A stretch of DNA of 64,000 nt from Odiellus spinosus. Lineage: Eukaryota; Arthropoda; Arachnida; Opiliones; Phalangiidae. This document shows positions 10,211-25,400 of this stretch, in pieces. The position numbers and the translations under genes are program-made. A model generated the notes under the pieces. That model saw nothing but the letters and a program-made list of their open reading frames with translations, was not told where the DNA came from and ran no database searches. The stretch is from positions 2,489,526 to 2,553,525 of the forward strand of contig OY987227.1 of NCBI GenBank assembly GCA_963920705.1, read 5' to 3'. Numbering within the stretch: the first letter of the stretch is position 1; each line of letters begins with the position of its first letter.

Positions 10211-12899
10211 TCCAAATAAAGAAATTAATTTTTTCGGTAAGGTACACTAGGCTCTTGCGCTTGCCTTTAGATCAATTTTTTCGATCTTTTTGATGGAGCT
10301 TAGAATTTGCACAGTGCTTATTTTGTAGCTTAGACGGTTCTCTTTTAGAATTTAGCCACTATTCAATCCTAGCCTTTAACGATAAGTCGCCAGCTCAGTT
10401 TTAGTTCCAAATGAAGAAATTAACTTTTTCGGTAAGGTACACTAGGCTTTTGGGCTTCCCTTTAAATCAATTTTTTTCGCTCTTTTTGATGGTTCTTAGA
10501 ATATGCGCCAGGCTGATTTTATAGCTCAGACGGTTCTCTTTAAGAATTTAGCCACGATTCAATCCTAGTGTTTAACTATAAGTCGCCAGCTCAGTTTTAG
10601 TTCCAAATGAAGAAATAAATTTTTTCGGTAAGGTACACTAGGCTCTTGGGCTTCCCTTTAGTACAATTTTTTCGATATTTTTGATGGGGCTTAGAATTTG
10701 CACCACGCTCCTTTTATAGCTTAGACGGTTTTCTTTAAGAATTTAACCACTATTCAATCCTAGCCTTTAACTATAAGTCGCTAGCTCAGTTTTAGTTATA
10801 AATGAAGAAATACATTTTTGCGGTAAGGTACACTAGGCTCTTGGGCTTCCCTTTCAATCAATTTTTTCGATCTTTTTGATGGGGCTTAGAATTTGCACCA
10901 CGCTGATTTTATAGCTTAGACGGTTCTCTTTAAGAAGTTAGCCTCTATTCAATCCTAGCCTTTAAAGATAAGTCGCCAGCTCAGTTTTAGTTCCAAATAA
11001 AGAAATTAATTTTTTCGGTAAGGTACACTAGGCTCCTGCGCTTGCCTTTAGATAAATTTTTTCGATATTTTTGATGGGGCTTAGAATTTGCACAATGCTT
11101 ATTTTGTAGCTTAGACGGTTCTCTTTAAGAATTTAACCACTATTCAATCCTAGCCTTTAACGATAAGTCGCCAGCTCAGTTTTATATCCAAATAAATAAA
11201 TAAATTTTTTCGGTAAGGTACACTAGGCTGGTGATCTTCCCTTTAGATCAATTTTTTCGATATTTTTGATGGGGCTTAGAATTTGCACCACGCTGCTTTT
11301 AAAGTTTAGACGGTTCTCTTTAAGAATTTAACCACTCTTCAATCCTAGCCTTTAACGATAAGTCGCCAGCTCAGTTTTTGTTCCAAATGAAGAAATAAAT
11401 TTTTTCGGTAAGGTACATTAGGCTCTTGAGCTTCCCTTTAGATCAATTTTTTTGATCTTTTTGATGGGGCTTAGAATTTGCACCACGCTGATTTTATAGC
11501 TTAGACGGTTCTCTTTAAGAATTTAGCCACTATTCAATCCTAGCCTTTAACGATATGTCGCCAGCTCAGTTTTAGTTCCAAATAAATAAATTAATTTTTT
11601 CGGTAAGGTACACTAGGCTCTTGGGCTTCACTTTAGATCAAGTTTTTCGATCTTTTTGATGGTGCTTAGAATTTGCACAACGCTTATTTTGTAGCTTACA
11701 CGGTTCTCTTTAAGTATTTAGCCACGATTCAATCTAGAATTTATATAAGTCGCCAGCTCAGTTTTAGTTCCAAATGAAGAAATAAATTTTTTCGGTAAGG
11801 TACATTAGGCTCTTGCGCTTCCCTTTAGATCAATTTTTTCGATCTTTTTGATGGGGCTTAGAATGTGCATCACGCTGCTTTTATAGCTTAGACGGTTCTC
11901 TTTAAGAATTTCACCACTATTCAATCCTAGTCTTTAACGATAAGTCGCCAGGTCAGTTTTAGTTCCAAATAAATAAATAAATTTTTTCGGTGAGGTACAC
12001 TAGGCTCTTGGGCTTCCCTTTAAATTAATTTTTTCGCTCTTTTTGATGGTACTTAGAATTTGCCCAACGCTGATTTTATAGCTTAGACGGTTCTCTTTAA
12101 GAATTTAGCCACTATTCAATCCTAGCCTTTAACGATAAGTCGCCAGCTCAGTTTTAGTTCCAAATGAAGAAATTAATTTTTTCGGTAAGGTACACTAGTC
12201 TCTTGAGCTTCCCTTTAGATCAATTTTTTCGATCTTTTTGATGGGGCTTAGAATTTGCACAACGCTGATTTTATAGCTTAGACGTTTCTCTTGAAGAGTT
12301 TAGCCACTATTCAATCCTAGCCTTTAACGATAAGTCGCCAGCTCAGTTTTAGTTCCAAATAAATAAATTAATTTTTTCGTTAAGGTACACTAGGCTCTTG
12401 GGCTTCCATTTAGATCAATTTTTTCGATCTTTTTGATGGTACTTAGAATTTGCACAATTCTTATTTTGTAGCTTAGACGGTTCTCTTTAGGAATTTAGCC
12501 ACGATTCAATCCTATTCTTTAACTATAAGTCGCCAGCTCAGTTTTAGTTCCAAATGAAGAAATAAATTTTTTCGGTAAGGTACACTAGGCTCTTGGGCTT
12601 CCATTTAGATCAATTTTTTCGATCTTTTTGATGGGGCTTAGAATTTGCACAATGCTTATTTTGTAGCTTAGACGGTTCTCTTTAAGAATCTAGCCACGAT
12701 TCAATCCTATTCTTTAACTATAAGTCGCCAGCTCAGTTTTAGTTCCAAATGAAGAAATTAATTTTTTCGGTAAGGTACACTTGGCTTTTGGGCCACCCTT
12801 TAGATCGATCTTTTTGATGGTACTTAGAATTTGCACAATGCTTATTTTGTAGCTTAGACGGTTCTCTTTAGGAATTTAGCCACGATTCAATCCTAGTCT

Positions 12900-14600
12900 T
12901 TAACTATAAGTCGCCAGCTCAGTTTTAGTTCCAAATAAATAAATGAATTTTTTCGGTAAGGTACATTAGGCTCTTGGGCTTCCATTTAGATCAATGTTTT
13001 CGATCTTTTTGATGGGGCTTAGAATTTGCACAATGCTTATTTTGAAGCTTAGACGGTTCTCTTTAAGAATTTAGCCACGATTCAATCCTAGTCTTTAACT
13101 ATAAGTCTCCATCTCAGTTTTAGTTCCAAATGAAGAAATTAATTTTTTCGGTAAGGTACACTAGGCTCTTGGGCTTCCCTTTAGATCAATTTTTTCGATC
13201 TTTTTGATGGGGCTTAGAATTTGCACAACGCTGATTTTATAGCTTAGACGTTTCTCTTGAAGAATTTAGCCACTATTCAATCCTTGTCTTTAACTATAAG
13301 TCGCCAGCTCAGTTTTAGTTCCAAATAAATAAATGATTTTTTTCGGTAAGGTACATTAGGCTCTTGGGCTTCCATTTAGATCAATGTTTTCGATCTTTTT
13401 GATGGGGCTTAGAATTTGCACAATGCTTATTTTGTAGCTTATACGGTTCTCTTTAAGAATTTAGCCACGATTCAATCCTAGTCTTTAACTATAAGTCGCC
13501 ATCTCAGTTTTAGTTCCAAATGAAGAAATTAATTTTTTCGGTAAGGTACACTAGGCTCTTGGGCTTCCCTTTAGATCAATTTTTTCGACCTTTTTGATGG
13601 GGCTTAGAATTTGCACAATGCTTATTTTGTAGCTTAGACGGTTCTCTTTAAGAATCTAGCCACGATTCAATCCTAGTCTTTAACTATAAGTCGCCAGCTC
13701 AGTTTTCAGTTCCAAATGAAGAAATTAATTTTTTCGGTAAGGTACACTTGGCTCTTGGGCTTCCCTTTAGATCAATTTTTTTCGATATTTTTGATGGGGC
13801 TTAGAATTTGCACAATGCTTATTTTGTAGCTTAGACGGTTCTCTTTAGGAATTTAGCCACGATTCAATCCTAGTCTTTAACTATAAGTCGCCAGCTCAGT
13901 TTTATTTCCAAATGAAGAAATTAATTTTTTCGGTAAGGTACACTAGGCTCTTGGGTTTCCATTTAGATCAATTTTTTCGATATATTTGATGGGGCTTAGA
14001 ATTTGCACAACGCTGATTTTATAGCTTAGACGTTTCTCTTGAAGAATTTAGCCACTATTCAATCCTAGCCTTTAACGATAAGTCGCTAGCTCAGTTTTAG
14101 TTCCAAATAAATAAATTTTTTCGGTAAGGTACACTAGGCTCTTGGGCTTCCCTTTAGATCAATTTTTTCGATCTTTTTGATGGGGCTTAGAATTTGCACA
14201 ATGCTTATTTTGTAGCTTAGACGGTTCTCTTTAAGAATTTAGCCACGATTCAATCCTAGTCTTTAACTATAAGTCGCCATCTCAGTTTTAGTTCCAAATG
14301 AAGAAATTAATTTTTTCGGTTAGGTACACTAGGCTCTTGCGCCTGCCTTCAGATCAATTTTTTCGATATTTTTGATGGGGCTTAGAATTTGAACCACGCT
14401 GCTTTTATAGCTTAGACGGTTCTCTTTTAGAATTTAACCACTATTCAATCCTAGCCTTTAACTATAAGTCGCCAGCTCAGTTTTAGTTCCAAATAAATAA
14501 ATAAATTTTTTCGGTAAGGTACACTAGACTCTTGGGCTTCCCTTTAGATCAATTTTTTCGATCTTTTTGATGGGGCTTAGAATTTGCACCATGCTGCTTT
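12900..14600 (+). repeat. Satellite segment duplicated about 19.6 kb downstream
   Basis: Rare variants here recur in the same order near 32940-34200. They include AGATCAATGTTTTCGATC after a TTCCATTTAGATC segment, CGACCTTTTTGATGG (13587 and 33211, offset 19624), CAGTTTTCAGTTCC, and CGATATATTTGATGG with AGACGTTTCTCTTGAAG. Extents are estimated by eye. Confidence 0.7.
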
Positions 14601-14800
14601 TATAGCTTAGACGGTTCTCTTTAAGAATTTAGCCACTATTCAATCCTAGCCTTTAACGATAAGTCGCCCGCTCAGTTTTAGTTCCAAATGAAGAAATTAG
14701 TTTTTTCGGTAAGGTACACTAGGCTCTTGGGCTTCCCTTTAAATAAATTTTTTCGCTCTTTTTGATCGTGCTTAGAATTTGCACCAGGCTGATTTTATAG

Positions 14801-17800
14801 CTTAGACAGTTCTCTTTAAGAATTTAGCCACGATTCAACCCTTGCCTTTAACGGTAAAACGCCAGCTCAGTTTTAGTTACAAATGAAAAAATTTATTTTT
14901 TAGCAAGGCGCGCTTGGCTCTTTAATTTCCCTTTAAATCAATTTTTTCGCCCTTTTTGATGGGGCTTAGAATTTGCACAATGCTTATTTAGTAGCTTAGA
15001 CGGTTCTCTTTAAGAATTTAGCCACGATTCAATCCTAGTCTTTAACTATTAGTCGCCAGCTCAGTTTTAGTTCCAAATGAAGAAATTATTTTTTTCGGTA
15101 AGGTACACTAGGCTCTTGGGCTTCCCTTTAGATCAATTTTTTCGATCTTTTTGATGGGGCTTAGAATTTGCACCACGCTGATTTTATAGCTTAGACGGTT
15201 CTCTTTAAGAATTTAGCCACTATTCAATCCTAGCCTTTAACGATGAGTCGCCAGCTAAATTTTAGTTCCAAATGAAGAAATTAATTTTTTCGGTAAGGTA
15301 CACTAGGCTCTTGGGCTTCCCTTTAGATCAAATTTTTCGATCTTTTTGATGGGGCTTAGAATTTGCACCACGCTGATTTTATAGCTTAGACGGTTCTCTT
15401 TAAGAATTTAGCCACGATTCAACCCTTGCCTTTAACGATAAGTCGCCAGCTCAGTTTTAGTTCCAAATGAAAAAAAAAATATTTTTTAGCAAGGCGCGCT
15501 TGGCTCTTTAATTTCCCTTTAAATCAACTTTTTCGCCCTTTTTGATGGGGCTTAGAATTTCCACAATGCTTATTAAGTAGCTTAGACGGTTCTCTTTAAG
15601 AATTTAGCCACTATTCAATCCTAGCCTTTAACGATAAGTCGCCAGCTCAGTTTTAGTTCCAAATAAATAAATAAATTTTTTCGGTAAGGTACACTAGGCT
15701 CTTGGGCTTCCCTTTAGATCAATTTTTTTTATATTTTTGATGGGGCTTAGAATTTGCACCACGCTGCTTTTATAGCTTAGACGGTTCTCTTTTAGAATTT
15801 AAACACTATTCAGTCCTAGCCTTTAACGATGAGTCGCCAGCTCAGTTTTAGTTCCAAATGAAGAAATTAATTTTTTCGGTAAGGTACACTAGGCTCTTGG
15901 GCTTCCCTTTAGATCAATTTTTTCGATATTTTTTATGGGGCTTAGAATTTTCACCACGCTGCTTTTATAGCTTAGACAGTTCTCTTTAAGAATTTAGCCA
16001 CGATTCAACCCTTGCCTTTAACGGTAAAACGCCAGCTCAGTTTTAGTTACAAATGAAAAAATTTATTTTTTAGCAAGGCGCGCTTGGCTCTTTAATTTCC
16101 CTTTAAATCAACTTTTTCGCCCTTTTTGATGGGGCTTAGAATTTGCACAATGCTTATTTAGTAGCTTAGACGGTTCTCTTTAAGAATTTAGCCACGATTC
16201 AATCCTAGTCTTTAACTATTAGTCGCCAGCTCAGTTTAAGTTCCAAATGAAGAAATTATTTTTTTCGGTAAGGTACACTGGCTCTTGGGCTTCCCTTTAG
16301 ATCAATTTTTTCGATCTTTTTGATGGGGCTTAGAATTTGCACCACGCTGATTTTATAGCTTAGACGGTTCTCTTTAAGAATTTAGCCACTATTCAATCCT
16401 AGCCTTTAACGATGAGTCGCCAGCTAAATTTTAGTTCCAAATGAAGAAATTAATTTTTTCGGTAAGGTACACTAGGCTCTTGGGCTTCCCTTTAGATCAA
16501 TTTTTTCGATATTTTTTATGGGGCTTAGAATTTTCACCACGCTGCTTTTATAGCTTAGACAGTTCTCTTTAAGAATTTAGCCACGATTCAACCCTTGCCT
16601 TTAACGGTAAAACGCCAGCTCAGTTTTAGTTACAAATGAAAAAATTTATTTTTTAGCAAGGCGCGCTTGGCTCTTTAATTTCCCTTTAAATCAACTTTTT
16701 CGCCCTTTTTGATGGGGCTTAGAATTTGCACAATGCTTATTTAGTAGCTTAGACGGTTCTCTTTAAGAATTTAGCCACGATTCAATCCTAGTCTTTAACT
16801 ATTAGTCGCCAGCTCAGTTTAAGTTCCAAATGAAGAAATTATTTTTTTCGGTAAGGTACACTAGGCTCTTGGGCTTCCCTTTAGATCAATTTTTTCGATC
16901 TTTTTGATGGGGCTTAGAATTTGCACCACGCTGATTTTATAGCTTAGACGGTTCTCTTTAAGAATTTAGCCACTATTCAATCCTAGCCTTTAACGATGAG
17001 TCGCCAGCTAAATTTTAGTTCCAAATGAAGAAATTAATTTTTTCGGTAAGGTACACTAGGCTCTTGGGCTTCCCTTTAGATCAAATTTTTCGATCTTTTT
17101 GATGGGGCTTAGAATTTGCACCACGCTGATTTTATAGCTTAGACGGTTCTCTTTAAGAATTTAGCCACGATTCAACCCTTGCCTTTAACGATAAGTCGCC
17201 AGCTCAGTTTTAGTTCCAAATGAAAAAAAAAAAATATTTTTTAGCAAGGCGCGCTTGGCTCTTTAATTTCCCTTTAAATCAACTTTTTCGCCCTTTTTGA
17301 TGGGGCTTAGAATTTCCACAATGCTTATTAAGTAGCTTAGACGGTTCTCTTTAAGAATTTAGCCACTATTCAATCCTAGCCTTTAACGATAAGTCGCCAG
17401 CTCAGTTTTAGTTCCAAATAAATAAATAAATTTTTTCGGTAAGGTACACTAGGCTCTTGGGCTTCCCTTTAGATCAATTTTTTTTTTTATTTTTGATGGG
17501 GCTTAGAATTTGCACCACGCTGCTTTTATAGCTTAGACGGTTCTCTTTTAGAATTTAAACACTATTCAGTCCTAGCCTTTAACGATGAGTCGCCAGCTCA
17601 GTTTTAGTTCCAAATGAAGAAATTAATTTTTTCGGTAAGGTACACTAGGCTCTTGGGCTTCCCTTTAGATCAATTTTTTCGATATTTTTTATGGGGCTTA
17701 GAATTTTCACCACGCTGCTTTTATAGCTTAGACAGTTCTCTTTAAGAATTTAGCCACGATTCAACCCTTGCCTTTAACGGTAAAACGCCAGCTCAGTTTT

Positions 17801-19490
17801 AGTTACAAATGAAAAAATTTATTTTTTAGCAAGGCGCGCTTGGCTCTTTAATTTCCCTTTAAATCAACTTTTTCGCCCTTTTTGATGGGGCTTAGAATTT
17901 GCACAATGCTTATTTAGTAGCTTAGACGGTTCTCTTTAAGAATTTAGCCACGATTCAATCCTAGTCTTTAACTATTAGTCGCCAGCTCAGTTTAAGTTCC
18001 AAATGAAGAAATTATTTTTTTCGGTAAGGTACACTAGGCTCTTGGGCTTCCCTTTAGATCAATTTTTTCGATCTTTTTGATGGGGCTTAGAATTTGCACC
18101 ACGCTGATTTTATAGCTTAGACGGTTCTCTTTAAGAATTTAGCCACTATTCAATCCTAGCCTTTAACGATGAGTCGCCAGCTAAATTTTAGTTCCAAATG
18201 AAGAAATTAATTTTTTCGGTAAGGTACACTAGGCTCTTGGGCTTCCCTTTAGATCAATTTTTTCGATATTTTTTATGGGGCTTAGAATTTTCACCACGCT
18301 GCTTTTATAGCTTAGACAGTTCTCTTTAAGAATTTAGCCACGATTCAACCCTTGCCTTTAACGGTAAAACGCCAGCTCAGTTTTAGTTACAAATGAAAAA
18401 ATTTATTTTTTAGCAAGGCGCGCTTGGCTCTTTAATTTCCCTTTAAATCAACTTTTTCGCCCTTTTTGATGGGGCTTAGAATTTGCACAATGCTTATTTA
18501 GTAGCTTAGACGGTTCTCTTTAAGAATTTAGCCACGATTCAATCCTAGTCCTTAACTATTAGTCGCCAGCTCAGTTTAAGTTCCAAATGAAGAAATTATT
18601 TTTTTCTGTAAGGTACACTAGGCTCTTGGGCTTCCCTTTAGATCAATTTTTTCGATCTTTTTGATGGGGCTTAGAATTTGCACCACGCTGATTTTATAGC
18701 TTAGACGGTTCTCTTTAAGAATTTAGCCACTATTCAATCCTAGCCTTTAACGATGAGTCGCCAGCTAAATTTTAGTTCCAAATGAAGAAATTAATTTTTT
18801 CGGTAAGGTACACTAGGCTCTTGGGCTTCCCTTTAGATCAAATTTTTCGATCTTTTTGATGGGGCTTAGAATTTGCACCACGCTGATTTTATAGCTTAGA
18901 CGGTTCTCTTTAAGAATTTAGCCACGATTCAACCCTTGCCTTTAACGATAAGTCGCCAGCTCAGTTTTAGTTCCAAATGAAAAAAAAAAAAATATTTTTT
19001 AGCAAGGCGCGCTTGGCTCTTTAATTTCCCTTTAAATCAACTTTTTCGCCCTTTTTGATGGGGCTTAGAATTTCCACAATGCTTATTAAGTAGCTTAGAC
19101 GGTTCTCTTTAAGAATTTAGCCACTATTCAATCCTAGCCTTTAACGATAAGTCGCCAGCTCAGTTTTAGTTCCAAATAAATAAATAAATTTTTTCGGTAA
19201 GGTACACTAGGCTCTTGGGCTTCCCTTTAGATCAATTTTTTTTATATTTTTGATGGGGCTTAGAATTTGCACCACGCTGCTTTTATAGCTTAGACGGTTC
19301 GCTTTTAGAATTTAAACACTATTCAGTCCTAGCCTTTAACGATGAGTCGCCAGCTCAGTTTTAGTTCCAAATGAAGAAATTAATTTTTTCGGTAAGGTAC
19401 ACTAGGCTCTTGGGCTTCCCTTTAGATCAATTTTTTCGATATTTTTTATGGGGCTTAGAATTTTCACCACGCTGCTTTTATAGCTTAGAC
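14801..19490 (+). repeat. Higher-order repeat, about 2.7 copies of a 1755-bp, nine-monomer unit
   Basis: The marker CTTAGACAGTTCTCTTTAAG starts at 14801, 16554 and 18311, giving periods of 1753 and 1757 bp. The A run before a type B segment lies at about 15470, 17222 and 18978. Within a unit, types A and B alternate in a fixed order. The small length differences lie largely in A and T runs. The third copy ends near 19490, where CAGTTCTC is replaced by CGGTTCTC. Confidence 0.87.
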
Positions 19491-22400
19491 GGTTCTCTTT
19501 AAGAATTTAGCCACTATTCAATCCTAGCCTTTAACGATAAGTCGCCAGCTCAGTTTTAGTTCCAAATGAAGAAATTAGTTTTTTCGGTAAGGTATACTAG
19601 GCTCTTGGGCTTCCCTTTAAATCAATTTTTTCGCTCTTTTTGATGGTGCTTAGAATTTGCACCAGGCTGATTTTATAGCTTAGACGGTTCTCTTTAAAAA
19701 TTTAGCCCCGATTCAACCCTTGCCTTTAACGAAAAGTCGCCAGCTCAGTTATAGTTCCAAATGAAAAAAATAATTTTTTAGCCAGGCGCGCTAGGCTCTT
19801 TAGTTTCCCTTTAAATAAACTTTTTCACCCTTTTTGATTGGGCTTAGAATTTGCACCACGCTGATTTTATAGCCTAGACGGTTCTCTTTAAGAATTTAGC
19901 CACTATTTAATCCTAGCCTTTAACGATAAGTCGCCAGCTCAGTTTTAGTTCCAAATAAATAAATTAATTTTTTCGGTAAGGTACACTTGGCTCTTGGGCC
20001 ACCCTTTAGATCAATTTTTTCGATCTTTTTGATGGGGCTTAGAATTTGCACCACGCTGATTTTATAGCTTAGACGGTTCTCTTTAAGAATTTAGCCACTA
20101 TTCAATCCTAGCATCTAACGATAAGTCGCCAGCTTAGTTTTAATTCCAAATAAATTAATTTTTTCGGTAAGGTACACTAGGCTCTTGGGCTTCCCTTGAG
20201 ATCAATTTTTTCGATCTTTTTGATGGGGCTTAGAATTTGCATCACGCTTCTTTTATAGCTTAGACGGTTCTCTTTAATAATTAAACCACTATTCAATCCT
20301 AACCTTTAATGATAAGTCGCCAGCTCAGTTTAAGTTCCAAATGAAGAAATTAATTTTTTCGGTATGGTACACTAGGCTCTTCGGCTTCCCTTTAGATAAA
20401 TTTTTTCGATATTTTTGATGGGGCGTAGAATTTGCACCACGCTGCTTTTATAGCTTAGATGGTTCTCTTTAAGAATTTAGCCGCTATTCAATCCTAGCCT
20501 TTAACGATAAGTCGCCAGCTCAGTTTTAGTTCCAAATGAAGAATTTAATTTTTTCGGTAAGGTACACTAGGCTCTTGGGCTTCCCTTTAGATCAATTTTT
20601 TCGATCTTTTTGATGGGGCTTAGAATTTGCACCACGCTGATTTTATAGCTTAGACGGTTCTCTTTTAGAATTTAAACACTATTCAGTCCTAGCCTTTAAC
20701 GATGAGTCGCCAGCTCAGTTTTAGTTCCAAATGAAGAAATTAATTTTTTCGGTAAGGTACACTAGGCTCTTGGGCTTCCCTTTAGATCAATTTTTTCGAT
20801 ATTTTTTATGGGGCTTAGAATTTTCACCACGCTGCTTTTATAGCTTAGACAGTTCTCTTTAAGAATTTAGCCACGATTCAACCCTTGCCTTTAACGGTAA
20901 AACGCCAGCTCAGTTTTAGTTACAAATGAAAAAATTTATTTTTTAGCAAGGCGCGCTTGGCTCTTTAATTTCCCTTTAAATCAACTTTTTCGCCCTTTTT
21001 GATGGGGCTTAGAATTTGCACAATGCTTATTTAGTAGCTTAGACGGTTCTCTTTAAGAATTTAGCCACGATTCAATCCTAGTCTTTAACTATTAGTCGCC
21101 AGCTCAGTTTAAGTTCCAAATGAAGAAATTATTTTTTTCGGTAAGGTACACTAGGCTCTTGGGCTTCCCTTTAGATCAATTTTTTCGATCTTTTTGATGG
21201 GGCTTAGAATTTGCACCACGCTGATTTTATAGCTTAGACGGTTCTCTTTAAGAATTTAGCCACTATTCAATCCTAGCCTTTAACGATGAGTCGCCAGCTA
21301 AATTTTAGTTCCAAATGAAGAAATTAATTTTTTCGGTAAGGTACACTAGGCTCTTGGGCTTCCCTTTAGATCAATTTTTTTTATATTTTTGATGGGGCTT
21401 AGAATTTGCACCACGCTGCTTTTATAGCTTAGACGGTTCGCTTTTAGAATTTAAACACTATTCAGTCCTAGCCTTTAACGATGAGTCGCCAGCTCAGTTT
21501 TAGTTACAAATGAAAAAATTTATTTTTTAGCAAGGCGCGCTTGGCTCTTTAATTTCCCTTTAAATCAACTTTTTCGCCCTTTTTGATGGGGCTTAGAATT
21601 TGCACAATGCTTATTTAGTAGCTTAGACGGTTCTCTTTAAGAATTTAGCCACGATTCAATCCTAGTCTTTAACTATTAGTCGCCAGCTCAGTTTAAGTTC
21701 CAAATGAAGAAATTTTTTTTTTCTGTAAGGTACACTAGGCTCTTGGGCTTCCCTTTAGATCAATTTTTTCGATCTTTTTGATGGGGCTTAGAATTTGCAC
21801 CACGCTGATTTTATAGCTTAGACGGTTCTCTTTAAGAATTTAGCCACTATTCAATCCTAGCCTTTAACGATGAGTCGCCAGCTAAATTTTAGTTCCAAAT
21901 GAAGAAATTAATTTTTTCGGTAAGGTACACTAGGCTCTTGGGCTTCCCTTTAGATCAAATTTTTCGATCTTTTTGATGGGGCTTAGAATTTGCACCACGC
22001 TGATTTTATAGCTTAGACGGTTCTCTTTAAGAATTTAGCCACGATTCAACCCTTGCCTTTAACGATAAGTCGCCAGCTCAGTTTTAGTTCCAAATGAAAA
22101 AAAAAAAAATATTTTTTAGCAAGGCGCGCTTGGCTCTTTAATTTCCCTTTAAATCAACTTTTTCGCCCTTTTTGATGGGGCTTAGAATTTCCACAATGCT
22201 TATTAAGTAGCTTAGACGGTTCTCTTTAAGAATTTAGCCACTATTCAATCCTAGCCTTTAACGATAAGTCGCCAGCTCAGTTTTAGTTCCAAATAAATAA
22301 ATAAATTTTTTCGGTAAGGTACACTAGGCTCTTGGGCTTCCCTTTAGATCAATTTTTTTTATATTTTTGATGGGGCTTAGAATTTGCACCACGCTGCTTT

Positions 22401-25400
22401 TATAGCTTAGACGGTTCGCTTTTAGAATTTAAACACTATTCAGTCCTAGCCTTTAACGATGAGTCGCCAGCTCAGTTTTAGTTCCAAATGAAGAAATTAA
22501 TTTTTTCGGTAAGGTACACTAGGCTCTTGGGCTTCCCTTTAGATCAATTTTTTCGATATTTTTTATGGGGCTTAGAATTTTCACCACGCTGCTTTTATAG
22601 CTTAGACGGTTCTCTTTAAGAATTTAGCCACTATTCAATCCTAGCCTTTAACGATAAGTCGCCAGCTCAGTTTTAGTTCCAAATGAAGAAATTAGTTTTT
22701 TCGGTAAGGTACACTAGGCTCTTGGGCTTCCCTTTAAATCAATTTTTTCGCTCTTTTTGATGGTGCTTAGAATTTGCACCAGGCTGATTTTATAGCTTAG
22801 ACGGTTCTCTTTAAAAATTTAGCCCCGATTCAACCCTTGCCTTTAACGAAAAGTCGCCAGCTCAGTTATAGTTCCAAATGAAAAAAATAATTTTTTAGCC
22901 AGGCGCGCTAGGCTCTTTAGTTTCCCTTTAAATAAACTTTTTCACCCTTTTTGATTGGGCTTAGAATTTGCACCACGCTGATTTTATAGCCTAGACGGTT
23001 CTCTTTAAGAATTTAGCCACTATTTAATCCTAGCCTTTAACGATAAGTCGCCAGCTCAGTTTTAGTTCCAAATAAATAAATTAATTTTTTCGGTAAGGTA
23101 CACTTGGCTCTTGGGCCACCCTTTAGATCAATTTTTTCGATCTTTTTGATGGGGCTTAGAATTTGCACCACGCTGATTTTATAGCTTAGACGGTTCTCTT
23201 TAAGAATTTAGCCACTATTCAATCCTAGCATCTAACGATAAGTCGCCAGCTTAGTTTTAATTCCAAATAAATTAATTTTTTCGGTAAGGTACACTAGGCT
23301 CTTGGGCTTCCCTTGAGATCAATTTTTTCGATCTTTTTGATGGGGCTTAGAATTTGCATCACGCTTCTTTTATAGCTTAGACGGTTCTCTTTAATAATTA
23401 AACCACTATTCAATCCTAACCTTTAATGATAAGTCGCCAGCTCAGTTTAAGTTCCAAATGAAGAAATTAATTTTTTCGGTATGGTACACTAGGCTCTTCG
23501 GCTTCCCTTTAGATAAATTTTTTCGATATTTTTGATGGGGCGTAGAATTTGCACCACGCTGCTTTTATAGCTTAGATGGTTCTCTTTAAGAATTTAGCCG
23601 CTATTCAATCCTAGCCTTTAACGATAAGTCGCCAGCTCAGTTTTAGTTCCAAATGAAGAATTTAATTTTTTCGGTAAGGTACACTAGGCTCTTGGGCTTC
23701 CCTTTAGATCAATTTTTTCGATCTTTTTGATGGGGCTTAGAATTTGCACCACGCTGATTTTATAGCTTAGACGGTTCTCTTTAAGAATTTAGCCACTATT
23801 CAATCCTAGCCTTTAACGATGAGTCGCCAGCTAAATTTTAGTTCCAAATGAAGAAATTAATTTTTTCGGTAAGGTACACTAGGCTCTTGGGCTTCCCTTT
23901 AGATCAAATTTTTCGATCTTTTTGATGGGGCTTAGAATTTGCACCACGCTGATTTTATAGCTTAGACGGTTCTCTTTAAGAATTTAGCCACGATTCAACC
24001 CTTGCCTTTAACGATAAGTCGCCAGCTCAGTTTTAGTTCCAAATGAAAAAAAAAAAATTTTTTAGCAAGGCGCGCTTGGCTCTTTAATTTCCCTTTAAAT
24101 CAACTTTTTCGCCCTTTTTGATGGGGCTTAGAATTTCCACAATGCTTATTAAGTAGCTTAGACGGTTCTCTTTAAGAATTTAGCCACTATTCAATCCTAG
24201 CCTTTAACGATAAGTCGCCAGCTCAGTTTTAGTTCCAAATGAAGAAATTAATTTTTTCGGTAAGGTACACTAGGCTCTTGGGCTTCCCTTTAGATCAATT
24301 TTTTCGATATTTTTTATGGGGCTTATAATTTCACCACGCTGCTTTTATAGCTTAGACGGTTCTCTTTAAGAATTTAGCCACTATTCAATCCTAGCCTTTA
24401 ACGATAAGTCGCCAGCTCAGTTTTAGTTCCAAATGAAGAAATTAGTTTTTTCGGTAAGGTACACTAGGCTCTTGGGCTTCCCTTTAAATCAATTTTTTCG
24501 CTCTTTTTGATGGTGCTTAGAATTTGCACCAGGCTGATTTTATAGCTTAGACGGTTCTCTTTAAAAATTTAGCCCCGATTCAACCCTTGCCTTTAACGAA
24601 AAGTCGCCAGCTCAGTTATAGTTCCAAATGAAAAAAATAATTTTTTAGCCAGGCGCGCTAGGCTCTTTAGTTTCCCTTTAAATAAACTTTTTCACCCTTT
24701 TTGATTGGGCTTAGAATTTGCACCACGCTGATTTTATAGCCTAGACGGTTCTCTTTAAGAATTTAGCCACTATTTAATCCTAGCCTTTAACGATAAGTCG
24801 CCAGCTCAGTTTTAGTTCCAAATAAATAAATTAATTTTTTCGGTAAGGTACACTTGGCTCTTGGGCCACCCTTTAGATCAATTTTTTCGATCTTTTTGAT
24901 GGGGTTTAGAATTTGCACCACGCTGATTTTATAGCTTAGACGGTTCTCTTTAAGAATTTAGCCACTATTCAATCCTAGCATCTAACGATAAGTCGCCAGC
25001 TTAGTTTTAATTCCAAATAAATAAATTAATTTTTTCGGTAAGGTACACTAGGCTCTTGGGCTTCCCTTGAGATCAATTTTTTCGATCTTTTTGATGGGGC
25101 TTAGAATTTGCATCACGCTTCTTTTATAGCTTAGACGGTTCTCTTTAATAATTAAACCACTATTCAATCCTAGCCTTTAATGATAAGTCGCCAGCTCAGT
25201 TTAAGTTCCAAATGAAGAAATTAATTTTTTCGGTATGGTACACTAGGCTCTTCGGCTTCCCTTTAGATAAATTTTTTCGATATTTTTGATGGGGCGTAGA
25301 ATTTGCACCACGCTGCTTTTATAGCTTAGATGGTTCTCTTTAAGAATTTAGCCGCTATTCAATCCTAGCCTTTAACGATAAGTCGCCAGCTCAGTTTTAG